Below, piece by piece: positions 1 to 10,260 of a DNA stretch of 64,000 nt. The DNA lies in NCBI GenBank assembly GCA_030068145.1, contig JAPJBO010000671.1, positions 62,001-126,000 on the forward strand. The letters are read 5' to 3'. How positions within the stretch are numbered: position 1 is the stretch's first letter; the number at the start of each line of letters is the position of its first letter. A program made the translations under genes and the position numbers. This DNA is from Diplonema papillatum (Eukaryota > Euglenozoa > Diplonemea > Diplonemida > Diplonemidae). Below the pieces are notes generated by a model that did no database searches, was not told the DNA's origin, and worked only from the letters and a program-made list of their open reading frames with translations.

Positions 1-2250
1 CTGTTACGCACGTTGCAACCCTAACGCCTCTCTCACGTAATAAGTGCAAGCTGATGAATTGCGCCTACGAGGCAATCCTCTTTCAAGGAGAAAATTTGCT
101 CTCGTCGATCCTCGCGACGCGAGTCGTTGTCAAAATATTTCCCATCCTCTTCAAGATAGGTAGCCGGAAGGCCCTCAAACTCGTTTAAAGCGTCCGTGTG
201 GTGCGCGTGCAACCTAGGACACTTAGGAGCATTACTATCACATTTTCCCGGCCCTCTATTCACAGACTCGCTCTATTTATATTGGCTCGCTCTTCCGCAC
301 GCCCATAAGTCACGCGAAGCCCCCTGAGGAAGTAGTGCACGTCTCGAGTATGCAGTATGCAGCTGCCGATGCCAAAAGGCACTCCCTAGTCTATCAAAGG
401 CAATGTCTTTGCAATGAGTGCAAGGGCGTCAGCCCCTGGAACTCTCGCCCTTTCAGTGCGACGAATGCAAAAGAACGAACTATGAAAGCAACAAGTAACT
501 GAGAGATGGCCGGACGGACGTCCACGAGCCAGAGCGGCGCAAAAACCGTTCGGTCTACGTGTGGTGTGAAGTAAAGGGCATCCTCGTAGCAACACGAGGG
601 ACAACATCCATTTCTTTCTTTTCCGTACGTCGAATAGCCGACACGAAGAACAACACAACTTTTGCTACTGTATCACCCGTGCGCCTTAGCGTCACCCTGA
701 GGCAAAAAGCGAGGTGGTTCACTCATGCACGGTAGACGAGGCCTCGGCAGCCTGCAGCCTCGAGAGAACCACGTGCCGCGCGTACCTGATCCAGCATTGA
801 CATTTAACCGAGGTAAACGGCTACTGGTGTCCTAAGGTCGCTCCTTCCGACACTCTTCTTTCCTGCAGTAGACAAACGGGAGCTTCGGCTGGCTGCACAG
901 CGGGCACGTGTAGAACACGTGCTTCTTCTTCATGGTCGACCACACAGCATCACCTTCCCGCCGCAATCGAACGCGGTTCGGCGTGTTGTTCGTCGTCTTC
1001 TGTCCAGTTCGCGTGTTCCATCTGTGCGGCGGATTTTCAATGTATACATGTTACCCCCGGCGGGGGATGACAAAAAACGACGTAGGTTCCGGGATCAGCC
1101 AGGAAATTAGGTCATGGTGCTTCACGGGGGCCACGGAGGGGATGTCCACCAGGAATGGAGTCCTGGCCACGGGCGTATATAGACGGGCACCGAAGCCAAC
1201 ACCAAGGAAGTAGCTTGCAGACGCGGGAGGGCACAGACGAACAAGTAAAAAAGAGGGTCTTGCGTGTTCCGGCAGCAAATCAGCAGCGGGAGGCAAAGAC
1301 GGGCAATGGAAATGGTTGATGGGCAAGGAAACGGGCAACGCGAGTACTAACTCTTGACGTTGAAGCTGGAAAGCAGACAAAGAACAAACGCACGGGTCCA
1401 CCATTTTTCGCTGTCAGCTTCGGAGTCCAGGCACACTTTCGGAGTTGCCCAAGCGACCTTGCACGTCCTCGTTCAGTCGAATTGGGGAAGGATGGCGGGG
1501 GTCATACCGCGCCTTCGCTTGTTGTCGCTAATGACACTCATCTGCGCGAAGTGGAAATCTACCCTCAACTCAGCAAACGAAGTGGAAGAGAGACAGAGCG
1601 CGCTTGGTGCCTCTGCCGGACCGGCTTCATCAGCAGCGCATCGACGGTTGTTGCCACTGCACAAACAACAAACAACACGTGCCTTTTGTGGCAGTTGCTG
1701 CATTTACTCTGGATTTCAACGGGGATTCACAGGCTACCCCTGGGAAACCCTGTGATCGTCTGTTACAAAACTCCAGAGGGTTCCAAGTGAGGAAACAAAA
1801 AAACTAGCTGAAATGGAAGCGCGCACCATCTTCAAGCAGCTCCGAGTCGACTTCGAGCTCATCCGAAGCCGAGTCGCCTGCAATACACTGCAGCTATCAG
1901 GCGCAACATGTTGCCTGATGCCAGCAAGGTCGTGTACGAGAAGGCATTCGACGATGTCATCACCACTGCCCGCATTTCTGGGGTGATTAGTCCAGGGTGC
2001 ACGGCGGTTTCTACCGGATCTGCCGGACAATAGTACAGGGGTCTTCTTCATCATTACTGCAACGATACGGATAAAGCCGCGGACTGGACTACACTGTCTT
2101 GGGCTTCTGAAACTGCGCTTGTGAGAGACTGGTGCGCGTGGAAGGAGTTGGAGAAGCGACGTCCGGATTTCGGTGGCATGTCAGCAGGACGGAGGATCAA
2201 TAGGCTCTGGACAGCGGCTCAGGACATTTGAGAGACGCGGGGGTTTTTGC
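1..2250. other. Region without a recognisable gene
   Basis: Short open frames occur on both strands but none exceeds about 130 codons, and none shows a family motif, signal peptide or repeat that I recognise. Frames overlap each other freely, as expected by chance at this base composition. A small minus-strand frame near positions 33-263 is hydrophilic and could be an exon, but nothing around it (no paired splice sites with a neighbour) supports that. Confidence 0.5.
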
Positions 2251-2299
2251 CGGCACGATGCTGCCGTGGCGCTGCGGGACGTGGCGTGCACCGGGACCC

Positions 2300-3070
2300 C
2301 CAGTGCGAAGAGGTAGCGCGCTGCGACTGTGACGACGCTGCCTGACCCAGTGCATCCTGCCGAAGACTTTCGAAGAGGTGAAGGTGGAGTTGCTGCAAAA
2401 GATGTTCACCAATAGGCCTGAAGCGAGCTGGACGGAGACCGACACTCCGGGGAATGTCAGCACCTGCCAAGAAGGGGCAGAAGCTGACAGTTCACGGAGG
2501 CGACCCGAGGCGGATTCCGGACTCCCGTCTTGGAGGGAAACCAGCACGTGGGTCCGCTGTACGGCAAGCCGAAAAAGGTTGAAGCTGAACGGGTTGCTCC
2601 AGCCATCCATAGAAGGGGGACGTGGACGGGGGATGTGCACACATACATGAAGCACTGCATGACGACGTGCTCCTGCAGGTTTGTGACGGCGTGCCGAAAG
2701 AACTCGCATGACAAGTGCCTGGTTCGCGAGCTGCTGACTGCATGCGGAAGGCGTGCGGTGCCGAAGAGCCAAGCAGTGCTGCAAGCGGAGGCTGTCGGCC
2801 AAAAGACGAGCGTGTGTGCCTAGCTATGGCCGCAGGGCCCACAACAAACGGACCGGACGCGCGTCGGGACAAGCGAGTCGACCACGGATCCACCGAACGG
2901 AGGACGTGCGCCGGGGGCGGACAGCGCATGCCCTCCGCGAAAGCACGGACGCGACGACGAGCAAGCAGGTGAAAACGCCTACAAGAACCGCGAAAGGGGA
3001 GTGCACACCAACGGTGAACAGCCCGCGACCCAACCGAAGCGTGCCGCGAAGACGAGCGGGTTTGCGGGTT
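2300..3070 (+). mobile_element. Possible decayed LINE 3' region (Arg/Cys-rich)
   Basis: This GC-rich stretch is open in several frames and encodes Arg/Lys-rich peptides with scattered Cys and His, followed by a Thr/Pro/Lys-rich stretch. That composition resembles the C-terminal tail of the large LINE at 57.7-63.2 kb, which has CC-x-x-x-HH pairs followed by a basic, Pro-rich end. The resemblance is compositional only. No frame carries a full zinc motif, so the copy, if real, is old. It ends shortly before the (GA)n tract at 3165 where the next element begins. Confidence 0.3.
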
Positions 3071-3175
3071 TGCGGGGGTTTCTGCAGCAAATTCCGACCT
3101 GTAGTGCACTTGCACAACGGAAACCCCCAGGAATGCCACACACAATGATATTGAGGTCGTATATTGAGAGAGAGA

Positions 3176-3300
3176 GAGTTTGAATAGAGTATCTATTTGG
3201 TATCGGAAAGTAGGTGCGAGATCAGGCAAACCTTGTGCGCTAGCTTCGTTTAACCGTGAATCTAATAATCAGGGCTTACCCCACATTCTCGCTTTCATTT
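3176..3300 (+). repeat. Split direct repeat A1
   Basis: This 125-bp stretch starts GAGTTTGAATAG and ends CTTTCATTT. It recurs without a visible change at 5617-5741. It is the left terminal repeat of the element and directly follows a short GA run. Confidence 0.9.
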
Positions 3301-3434
3301 TATTTCCATTCTCCCCAAGTATTAATGCCGATCCGCAAAGATAGCCGCACGCGCCGGGCCGCGCTGAAGCGTCGACGGGTGATGGATCCTGACTGGGCGG
3401 CTGCTGAGGAAGCGGCGGACGGGGCCACGCGGGA

Positions 3435-5426
3435 GTGGCGCATGTGGAACCCGTGCGAGCCCGGGGAGACGATGCACGCCACTCCTCTTGCGGGAAAGGA
3501 AGGAAGGACCGGTCGCTGCTGAGGACCGGCTTGGAACGGTCGCCTGGGGGCTGGTCCCCCCCAGCCGACTCCGAACTTGAAGGACCTGGCGGGAGCATGA
3601 CGACTGCTCTGCTCTCGTCGCCTGCTGACGATGGCGGAAAGCAGGAAGACCCGGGAAGCGCACCGACCAATTCTCCCGGGCACCACCCAGCTCGCCCCTC
3701 CTTCTGCGACAGTCGTTTCCCAACGCGACAGAAACCCTTGCCCGACGCCGGCTTTTTGCCTCGGCAGGTCAGGGGGTTGAAGTCGCGAAGGTCGAGACTG
3801 CTCAGGGGGAGGCAGCTTTTCCTGCGGCTCCACCCCCACTTCTACGACCCCCCGACCGCAGTTCCCCTCGGCTACCTGCCACCGGAGACGAGGGGCCTCA
3901 CTCCGGGAATCGGTGCCCCGAGATCGACGAGGCCGCTCGACGTCACGGCTGTGCCGCCGATCGATCTCCGCGGCCTCCGGAGCCTAGCTGGCCCCGGGGC
4001 CCGCTTGCACGGCCTGCTCGACCTCCTGACGGACGGACACTCCTTCCGTCGGAAGTTGTTGGAAGTGCCTGTCCTGCCGGGTCGGAAGAGCGACGCATTT
4101 GCCCGGCATGCGGTGACGCTGGAAGGTGTCGGGTTTGTGGAGCGGGTTCCTCGGTCGCAGCCGCTGAAGTGCGTCCTGCCGGCATTCGCCGTCGAGAAGG
4201 GCGAGCAGCACTCGCGCGCCATCGTCGACGGCCGCCCGCTGAACGAGCTGATGGAGCCCCCGCCGAAGTTCAGCCTCTTGCGTGTCGACGAGGTCATCAA
4301 GAAGATGATGTCGAAGTCACACGCAGTCGTAGTTGACCTGAAGTCCTACTTTTTCCAATTCCCAGTAGGACGGTCGACGTCGGCATTCTTCGGGCTTCGA
4401 ACGAAGAGGCCGGACGGGGGCGTGGCCCTGTATCGGTGGCGCCGTCTGACGATGGGCTGGTCGTACTCGCCGGTGATTGCGCAGGACTCCGCACTCGTCG
4501 TCACGGAGCCTGCGAAGGACGACAGGGTCGTCTGGTACGACGACTGGGCCCTCGTCGGTGACTGTCCGGACGCGCTTCGCGCAGTGCGCGACCGAGTCCT
4601 GCGACGCGCCCGCCAGGTGCGCATGACGGTCAACGACGAGAAGTCCGTCCTCGAGCCCAGCTCGACGCCGGTTGTCTTGGGGGTCGAGTTTGACCTCGCG
4701 GCGAAGAGGTACCGACTGAAGCAGGAGTGGGCGAGGAAGGCGCACCTCCTCTTTTGCTCGGTCGGTTCGATGCAGATGACTTTGCGTGGCGTTTGGAAGG
4801 TCGTCGGAACCGCCATTTGGGCATGGACGGTGTGGGGCACGCCACTCTGCAGAGTGAGCCCGGTGCTTGCCTGGATGGGGACCCTGGCGCACCAAGTCCT
4901 GACCGGTTCCCTGGGCTGGGAGTCGCTGGTCCGCGTGAGCGACGACGTTCTTCCGTTCCTGGCGGGGGTGAGGCGGCGCCTGTCGGGCAATCGATGGGTC
5001 GTTTTCGACTCGAAGCAGCGGGACACCCTCGTGGAGGCGTGGTCCGACGCCAGCATGCAGGGATGGGCCTGGCTAGTGGGTTCCATGGCGATGTGGGGCC
5101 CATGGAGGGATGCACCGCAGCACATCTTCTTCGCCGAGCTTACGGCGGCCAAGTTTGCGGTTGCGTATGCGGCTTCGCGGTCTCCGCTGTCGACAATCAG
5201 AATATTTGTCGACAACTTGCCCGCCGTCAACTGCCTGAAGAACTGGAAGTCGAAGACCGAGCTCGGGAACCTCATCCTGTGCCAGGTGCGCGACGTCTTG
5301 GAGGAACACCAGTGTATCCTCGAGACTGTATGGGTCCCGACTGCTGAACAACTGGCAGACGTCTGGACACGGGATCCATACAGGCGGGGTATCCGGCCGC
5401 CCCGGACCCCGTTCTGTGTTGCATGA
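3435..5426 (+). CDS. Reverse transcriptase-RNase H of YR-type retroelement
   Basis: Treated as part of a fossil element. The 663-codon frame has an RT region in its middle, with a YDD-type catalytic box (WYDDW, about residue 367) preceded by a GWSYSP block. The C-terminal half is an RNase H of the DIRS class: EAWSDASM carries the first acidic residues, FFAELTAA the next, IFVDNLPA the third, and VPTAEQLADVWTR closes the domain. The arrangement matches DIRS/VIPER-like RT-RH proteins rather than gypsy or copia, because no protease or DDE integrase accompanies it. The N-terminal 150 residues are Pro/Arg-rich and may be partly noncoding; the true start is uncertain. Confidence 0.75.
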   Translation: MAHVEPVRARGDDARHSSCGKGRKDRSLLRTGLERSPGGWSPPADSELEGPGGSMTTALLSSPADDGGKQEDPGSAPTNSPGHHPARPSFCDSRFPTRQKPLPDAGFLPRQVRGLKSRRSRLLRGRQLFLRLHPHFYDPPTAVPLGYLPPETRGLTPGIGAPRSTRPLDVTAVPPIDLRGLRSLAGPGARLHGLLDLLTDGHSFRRKLLEVPVLPGRKSDAFARHAVTLEGVGFVERVPRSQPLKCVLPAFAVEKGEQHSRAIVDGRPLNELMEPPPKFSLLRVDEVIKKMMSKSHAVVVDLKSYFFQFPVGRSTSAFFGLRTKRPDGGVALYRWRRLTMGWSYSPVIAQDSALVVTEPAKDDRVVWYDDWALVGDCPDALRAVRDRVLRRARQVRMTVNDEKSVLEPSSTPVVLGVEFDLAAKRYRLKQEWARKAHLLFCSVGSMQMTLRGVWKVVGTAIWAWTVWGTPLCRVSPVLAWMGTLAHQVLTGSLGWESLVRVSDDVLPFLAGVRRRLSGNRWVVFDSKQRDTLVEAWSDASMQGWAWLVGSMAMWGPWRDAPQHIFFAELTAAKFAVAYAASRSPLSTIRIFVDNLPAVNCLKNWKSKTELGNLILCQVRDVLEEHQCILETVWVPTAEQLADVWTRDPYRRGIRPPRTPFCVA

Positions 5427-5542
5427 GGTTCCTTACCTCGAAAGTTTTGTATTTGCGCTCCTGATAGCGCTGTTTTCTTTTTGCGAGACCCGGAGGCAGC
5501 GGGATCTCAGCTCATTGAGTTTCACGTCCAGGGATTTTTATT

Positions 5543-5619
5543 CCACATTCTCGCTTTCATTTCACCAACCCTGCGACCTTTATTATTTCACCGTTTCTGC
5601 CAGCGCGACCTTTTCCGAG
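5543..5619 (+). repeat. Split direct repeat B1
   Basis: This 77-bp repeat starts CCACATTCTCGC and ends TTTTCCGAG. It recurs at 5722-5798 (B2). Its first bases overlap the last bases of the A repeat, the junction arrangement expected for split direct repeats. Confidence 0.88.
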
Positions 5620-5791
5620 TTTGAATAGAGTATCTATTTGGTATCGGAAAGTAGGTGCGAGATCAGGCAAACCTTGTGCGCTAGCTTCGTTTAACCGTGA
5701 ATCTAATAATCAGGGCTTACCCCACATTCTCGCTTTCATTTCACCAACCCTGCGACCTTTATTATTTCACCGTTTCTGCCAGCGCGACCTT

Positions 5792-5798
<7 letters not shown>
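5617..5798 (+). repeat. Split direct repeats A2 and B2 (right end)
   Basis: A2 (5617-5741) equals A1, and B2 (5722-5798) equals B1, with a shared CCACATTCTCGCTTTCATTT overlap. B2 runs straight into the GA microsatellite, so the right edge of the element is set by the microsatellite. Confidence 0.88.

Positions 5799-5839
<41 letters not shown>
5796..5839 (+). repeat. (GA)n microsatellite
   Basis: An uninterrupted GA dinucleotide run that follows the right end of the split-repeat element. A shorter GA run (3165-3178) sits at its left end, which suggests insertion into a GA tract. Confidence 0.95.
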
Positions 5840-6173
<334 letters not shown>

Positions 6174-6326
6174 TCAAGAACTTCGTGAACGAAGTGAGTG
6201 AAGTTCTGGACGAACTTATACCGAAGGGCGGACTTGGCGTGCGGGGGGGTGAACCTGTTGGTCAAGTACGAAAAACACAAAGACCGCAGGAGCACACAGC
6301 AACTCCCCTCCCGACCGATCGCAAAC

Positions 6327-7301
6327 ATGGCGGAAGAGTGCCCGCACTGTGGGGGCTCGTTCGACCCGAAAGGGTTGGCCACCCACAAGAAGGCCTGCGG
6401 GCAGAGGGCGCTGGCGGCGCTACAAGCGACCGCCTCGGCGAGCAGCTCGAGGGCGGGCACCCCGGTGCAGTCGCCGCTGGCACTGCCGGGCAGTGTGCAA
6501 GGGAAGAGGAGAAGGGCAGACGGGGAGGAAGGCGAGCCGCAGGAGGCGGTAAGGGATCTGGAGGAGAAGACGGCCCAGACCTTTGGGCAGGCGTCGCAGA
6601 AGGTCGCAGAGCATGATGTGCGGCTGCAGATGATGGAGGCGGGGAACGCGGAGATGAAGCAGATGCTCAGCAGTTTGATGGGTATGGTGACGGGGCTGTC
6701 GGCAGGCGGGATGCCGCAGAGGAGTCGCGCGTTGGGGTTCGCGGACCTCGGGGAGGGGGCGAGATGGCCGGGGATTTTTCCAGGACCAACGCGCATGGAA
6801 GTGCTCAGGGTTTTTGAAGCCCGGTTCGAGCGGGTGCTCTGCACGGGGGCGAGACCAGGGGCCCGGGAGCAGGCGAAAGGGCAGCTGGCGAACCTCGAGA
6901 CGGGGTTCGATTATTTTTCGGACCCGGAGAGGCCGGTGGGGGGGTCTTTTGGAGATGTGCACATGGTCGCAGTGGTGGACAGGGCGATTGCGCGGTTGGT
7001 GGCGCTCCAGTTCGGGGAGGAGACGGGGGTAAAAGGAGGGCATGCGGGCATGTTCGAGAAGGCATTGGAAGAACAGGACCTGCCCGGGCCGCTGGCGGAG
7101 GCGTGGAAGGAGGCCGAAAGGCAGCGGGCGAGGAGCAAGGGGACAAAATCGCAGAGCTCGGGGCAATGGAACAGGAGCACGTACGTGCAGCCGGTAACCG
7201 GGGGGAAGATTGGGTACCCGACGGGGGGGTTTCGTCAGGGTGGAACGGGGTTCCAGACGGGGGGTTTTCGCCAGGGCGGAACGGGGAAAGGAAAGAAGTG
7301 A
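6327..7301 (+). CDS. Gag-like ORF1 of VIPER-like element
   Basis: Part of the element above. From the ATG at 6327 the frame gives about 324 residues. It opens with a C2HC zinc finger (CPHC ... H ... C, residues 4-24), continues with a coiled-coil-prone stretch around residues 70-130, and ends in a Gly/Gln-rich tail with repeated GGFRQGGTG units. Zinc fingers and glycine-rich tails are common in nucleic-acid-binding gag-like proteins. I chose this ATG because the zinc finger follows at once; an upstream in-frame ATG at 6198 would add 43 residues from the GA-proximal leader. Confidence 0.6.
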   Translation: MAEECPHCGGSFDPKGLATHKKACGQRALAALQATASASSSRAGTPVQSPLALPGSVQGKRRRADGEEGEPQEAVRDLEEKTAQTFGQASQKVAEHDVRLQMMEAGNAEMKQMLSSLMGMVTGLSAGGMPQRSRALGFADLGEGARWPGIFPGPTRMEVLRVFEARFERVLCTGARPGAREQAKGQLANLETGFDYFSDPERPVGGSFGDVHMVAVVDRAIARLVALQFGEETGVKGGHAGMFEKALEEQDLPGPLAEAWKEAERQRARSKGTKSQSSGQWNRSTYVQPVTGGKIGYPTGGFRQGGTGFQTGGFRQGGTGKGKK

Positions 7302-8506
7302 CAATTGGGGGGAACTCGGGACGGGGGCAGGTAACTGCAGCCTTTCAGGCGGGAATAAGGAAAATGGAAAGGGTACTGGGGACAATGGCGGCACCGGCAG
7401 GTGCGGCGGGGGGCGTTCGATCTCCCAACGGGGAAAGAGGGAGAATGGGGTACAGGGGTACGGGGTCGCGAGGGGACAGCGAGCGGGGTTTTGGGGTACG
7501 GGAAACAACAGGGGTGAACGCGGCGGTGTCAGAGAGACTCAGGTTAGACGGGCGCCATTCGGGATTGGCGGGGATTCAGGCAAGAGAAAGGGCCTACGGG
7601 AGGCTGATGGAGGCTTTGGCGGAGCTTGGCCTGGGGGCAAAGGGGAACGGCATCGTCACGAGGCAACAGCGAGAGTACCTCGAGGCAGTGCAGGCGCGCG
7701 CAGTAGCGGCGACCACGATGGTCAGGTGGGCGCAACGGTTGGAAAAGCTGGTCGGGGTGAAGAAGAGGTTTCCTGGGGCGGGATTGCACGACTGGGTCGG
7801 GGTGTACCTGGCAGAATCAGCAGGGGTGAGGCCCTCGACGCAGAGGGACTACGCCCTGTGCCTTCGGTCGGTGTTCCAGAGATGGGCGCCGCACGTGCGG
7901 CTGGGAATCTTGGAGGCGCACGTAGCGGGTCTGACGGCGTTGGGAGCCGATGTGCCAACAAGGCAGGCTGCGCCAGTGGAACCGAAGCACTGGGAACTGT
8001 TGCGGAGGGCGCTGAGTCCAGAGCAGATGGCGTTTTGCTGCGTTCAGCACTTGTTGGGGCTTCGCTGGGAGGGCGTGTCGCGGCTGGAAGATCTGAAGGT
8101 TGTGCAGAGAGAAGCGGACGTGCTCAAGCTGACGTTGGTGCAGAGGGAGTCGAAGACGGAGAACCGGCCCACAAGACGAAACGTGTGCTTGAGGGGCGTG
8201 TTTCGGCAGGACGTGGAAAGGTTTGTCGCCGGAAGGTCGAGCATCGACGGGCCGGTGTTCAACGTCGCGTACAAGCCCCTGCTCGCGCGGCTGAAGCAAG
8301 TGGGTGTGACAACCCACGCGTTCAAGCGGGGGTACGCCCATGCGATCGACGACATGGGAGTGGACGATGCGAGGCTGCAGCGGCTCACGGGACATCGACA
8401 GTTCAAGAACGTCGAGACGTACCTCGGGCTGGAACGAGCAGCAGAGCGACGAGAAAGAGGGGCAGGCGTGGAGGACGTCGTACGGCGGCTGCAGGATGTG
8501 CAATAG
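7103..8506 (+). CDS. Tyrosine recombinase of VIPER-like element
   Basis: A 467-codon frame whose C-terminal half is a phage-integrase-type catalytic domain. The first catalytic Arg is in LGLRWEGVSRL, the second box is THAFKRGYAH, the next is LTGHRQFKN, and the nucleophilic Tyr follows in VETYLGL. An N-terminal SAM-like core-binding domain precedes it (about residues 170-290). This enzyme class resolves circular DNA intermediates into the genome. The frame overlaps the end of ORF1 and the upstream part of the RT frame, as is usual in compact YR elements. The N-terminal 130 residues overlap ORF1 and may not be translated. Confidence 0.72.
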   Translation: MEGGRKAAGEEQGDKIAELGAMEQEHVRAAGNRGEDWVPDGGVSSGWNGVPDGGFSPGRNGERKEVTIGGNSGRGQVTAAFQAGIRKMERVLGTMAAPAGAAGGVRSPNGERGRMGYRGTGSRGDSERGFGVRETTGVNAAVSERLRLDGRHSGLAGIQARERAYGRLMEALAELGLGAKGNGIVTRQQREYLEAVQARAVAATTMVRWAQRLEKLVGVKKRFPGAGLHDWVGVYLAESAGVRPSTQRDYALCLRSVFQRWAPHVRLGILEAHVAGLTALGADVPTRQAAPVEPKHWELLRRALSPEQMAFCCVQHLLGLRWEGVSRLEDLKVVQREADVLKLTLVQRESKTENRPTRRNVCLRGVFRQDVERFVAGRSSIDGPVFNVAYKPLLARLKQVGVTTHAFKRGYAHAIDDMGVDDARLQRLTGHRQFKNVETYLGLERAAERRERGAGVEDVVRRLQDVQ

Positions 8507-8568
8507 GGGATGACGCCAAGGCGCGCGGGCGCCCGGGATCGCCTAGAAAGTCTAGAAGCGGTACGGGT

Positions 8569-10167
8569 ATGCGCAGCGCCAGGAGGCGGGGTCGAAGGTC
8601 GAAGTGGAGGATGGTGCTCAGGATCGTGGCAGATTCTGGGTACCCGTATACGGATTTGGCACCCTACCCTGGAGAGGTGGGGGGCGGTGGATCAGATGGT
8701 CCCATGGACGAGATTGTGGCCGCGACGGTGGACATGGCGAAGGTGGAGAGCTGGCAGGCGGGGACGGAGGTGTCAGACGTGCGAAGGGTTTTGGGCAGAG
8801 AGGGTTTCGAAGAGATGTTGACGGACGAACGAAGGTTGAGGAGGTTGCCGGGCCCGAAGTCGACGCTGACAGCAGAACAGGTCCGGCAGCTCGAGGAAAT
8901 GGGGGTCATCAGGGCGAGGCGGCGAACGGAGAACGCGGTCAGGCACGTATGCAAGGCATTTACAGTGCCGAAGCCAAACGGCAAGAACCGCCTGATCGTC
9001 GATGCGTCGGTGTATGGCGAAGCGATGCAGGAGCCGCCGCAGGTGAAGCTGCCGGCGGTCAAGGACGTGAAAGAGGCAGTTGCCAAGAACGCGTACGTTG
9101 CGCAGTTGGACGGCCGCAGTTGGTTTTTCCAGATTGCAGCGCCTCAGCTGCAAGACTACTTCGTCATCAGGACGGTGGTGGGAGTGTTCCAGCTCGTCGT
9201 TCTAGCAATGGGGTGGGCGTGGAGCGTGTATGTGGCGCAAACGACAGCGAGTGTCATCATGACACAGGCGATGAAGGCCTTTGTTGGGCAAGCGTCAGGA
9301 ATGGTTTACATCGACAATTTCCTGATTTTCGGGGCGGATGCGCGGACGGTGACGAATGCCGTTGCGGTACTGAAGCGGAAGGCAGGGGAATGCAGGGCGG
9401 TCTTTAAGGAGGAAGATCACCAACCTGCGGAGCAAACGGACGTGTTGGGCATGCGTGTCGATTTAGCGGCGAAGACAGTGTGTCTGGTGAGAGGGTTCAT
9501 CGGAAAATTGGCAGTGTTCTGGCGGGTGTACAAGGCGGACCCGGCAACGCAGACGTTGAAGACGACCTGGAAGCTGCTCGGAGCGTTGTTCTGGGCGATG
9601 AGGGTGTTGAACGTGCCGCAGTACGACTACCCGTCGCTGAAGCAGTTCGTGTCACGCAGGGCGAGAGAGCTCGCCGCTCAGAAGAGGGGATGGACGCACC
9701 GGACAGTGTGGTGGAGACGGGCGTGGTTGGATGTCGTGAAACTGGTGCAGCACGTTTTGGCGAATGAGCCGGTGTCGGTTCTTCGACCACCGAGCGACTG
9801 GATCGACACGGTGTGGGCGGACGCATCGAAGACCGGAGGGGGTTACGTGTTGCAAGAGACGGGCGAAGTGAAGGGATGGAAGTGGACGCCGGAGCAGCAA
9901 CGGCAACCGATACACGTGCTGGAAGCGTGGGCCACGCTAAGGTCCGTCCGCAGGTGGATGGCGACAAGGGAAGGAAGCGCCGGTGTTCTGCTCAAGACGG
10001 ATAACGCTTTGGTGTATTATGCGCTGACGACGACGAAGGCGACAGGGTACGTGTTCTCGCAGGCCATAGCAGCGATTGTGACCGAGCTGCGGGGTGTGGA
10101 CTGGTCGGTTGAGTGGGTGCCAACCGACACCAACCTAGCTGACGCTCCGAGCAGAATCTTTTCGTGA
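8569..10167 (+). CDS. Reverse transcriptase-RNase H of VIPER-like element
   Basis: This frame is open from 7210, but recognisable sequence starts after the recombinase stop, so I use the ATG at 8569 (about 532 residues). RT motifs include PKPNGKNRLIVDAS, the LDGRSWFFQI block and a YIDN catalytic box with a polar residue in the last place. RNase H follows with WADASKTGGG, LEAWATL, KTDNALVYYAL and VPTDTNLADAPSR, typical for DIRS/VIPER relatives. It shares domain order with the RT-RH frame at 3435-5426 but the two are only distantly similar, so they are different families. Confidence 0.72.
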   Translation: MRSARRRGRRSKWRMVLRIVADSGYPYTDLAPYPGEVGGGGSDGPMDEIVAATVDMAKVESWQAGTEVSDVRRVLGREGFEEMLTDERRLRRLPGPKSTLTAEQVRQLEEMGVIRARRRTENAVRHVCKAFTVPKPNGKNRLIVDASVYGEAMQEPPQVKLPAVKDVKEAVAKNAYVAQLDGRSWFFQIAAPQLQDYFVIRTVVGVFQLVVLAMGWAWSVYVAQTTASVIMTQAMKAFVGQASGMVYIDNFLIFGADARTVTNAVAVLKRKAGECRAVFKEEDHQPAEQTDVLGMRVDLAAKTVCLVRGFIGKLAVFWRVYKADPATQTLKTTWKLLGALFWAMRVLNVPQYDYPSLKQFVSRRARELAAQKRGWTHRTVWWRRAWLDVVKLVQHVLANEPVSVLRPPSDWIDTVWADASKTGGGYVLQETGEVKGWKWTPEQQRQPIHVLEAWATLRSVRRWMATREGSAGVLLKTDNALVYYALTTTKATGYVFSQAIAAIVTELRGVDWSVEWVPTDTNLADAPSRIFS

Positions 10168-10169
10168 CC

Positions 10170-10260
10170 GTTACGAGTGTTGCCAACGGCACCCCCAAGA
10201 GGGCCCCGGGTGCAACTCCCCTCCCGAAAAACTTTACTGTTCGGGCGGTTTTATTTTGCA
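10170..10260 (+). repeat. Terminal hairpin-like sequence near the right end of the VIPER-like element
   Basis: CCCGAA and TTCGGG flank an 11-bp core (AAACTTTACTG) around 10222-10244, giving a short stem-loop. The same ACTTTACTG core appears at the end of the minisatellites at 23.8 and 26.6 kb. Confidence 0.4.

Larger units (their letters stand above)
3176..5798 (+). mobile_element. Tyrosine-recombinase-type retroelement with split direct repeats (DIRS/Ngaro/VIPER-like)
   Basis: The ends have the order A1 - body - B1 - A2 - B2. The 125-bp A repeats (3176-3300 and 5617-5741) read as identical, and so do the 77-bp B repeats (5543-5619 and 5722-5798). Split direct repeats of this kind are known from Ngaro, PAT and VIPER elements, which use a tyrosine recombinase instead of an integrase. 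The body holds one long RT-RNase H frame; no gag-like or recombinase frame is seen, so the element looks incomplete and probably depended on a relative in trans. Identical repeats imply a recent insertion. Both outer edges abut (GA)n. Confidence 0.8.

Noticed and set aside
4346-5275. Minus-strand 309-codon frame opposite the RT-RH gene
   Set aside because: Antisense shadow of a frame with conserved RT and RNase H motifs.
6420-7508. Long minus-strand Pro/Leu/Arg-rich frame opposite ORF1
   Set aside because: Composition typical of the antisense of a Gly/Glu-rich gene; no motif.
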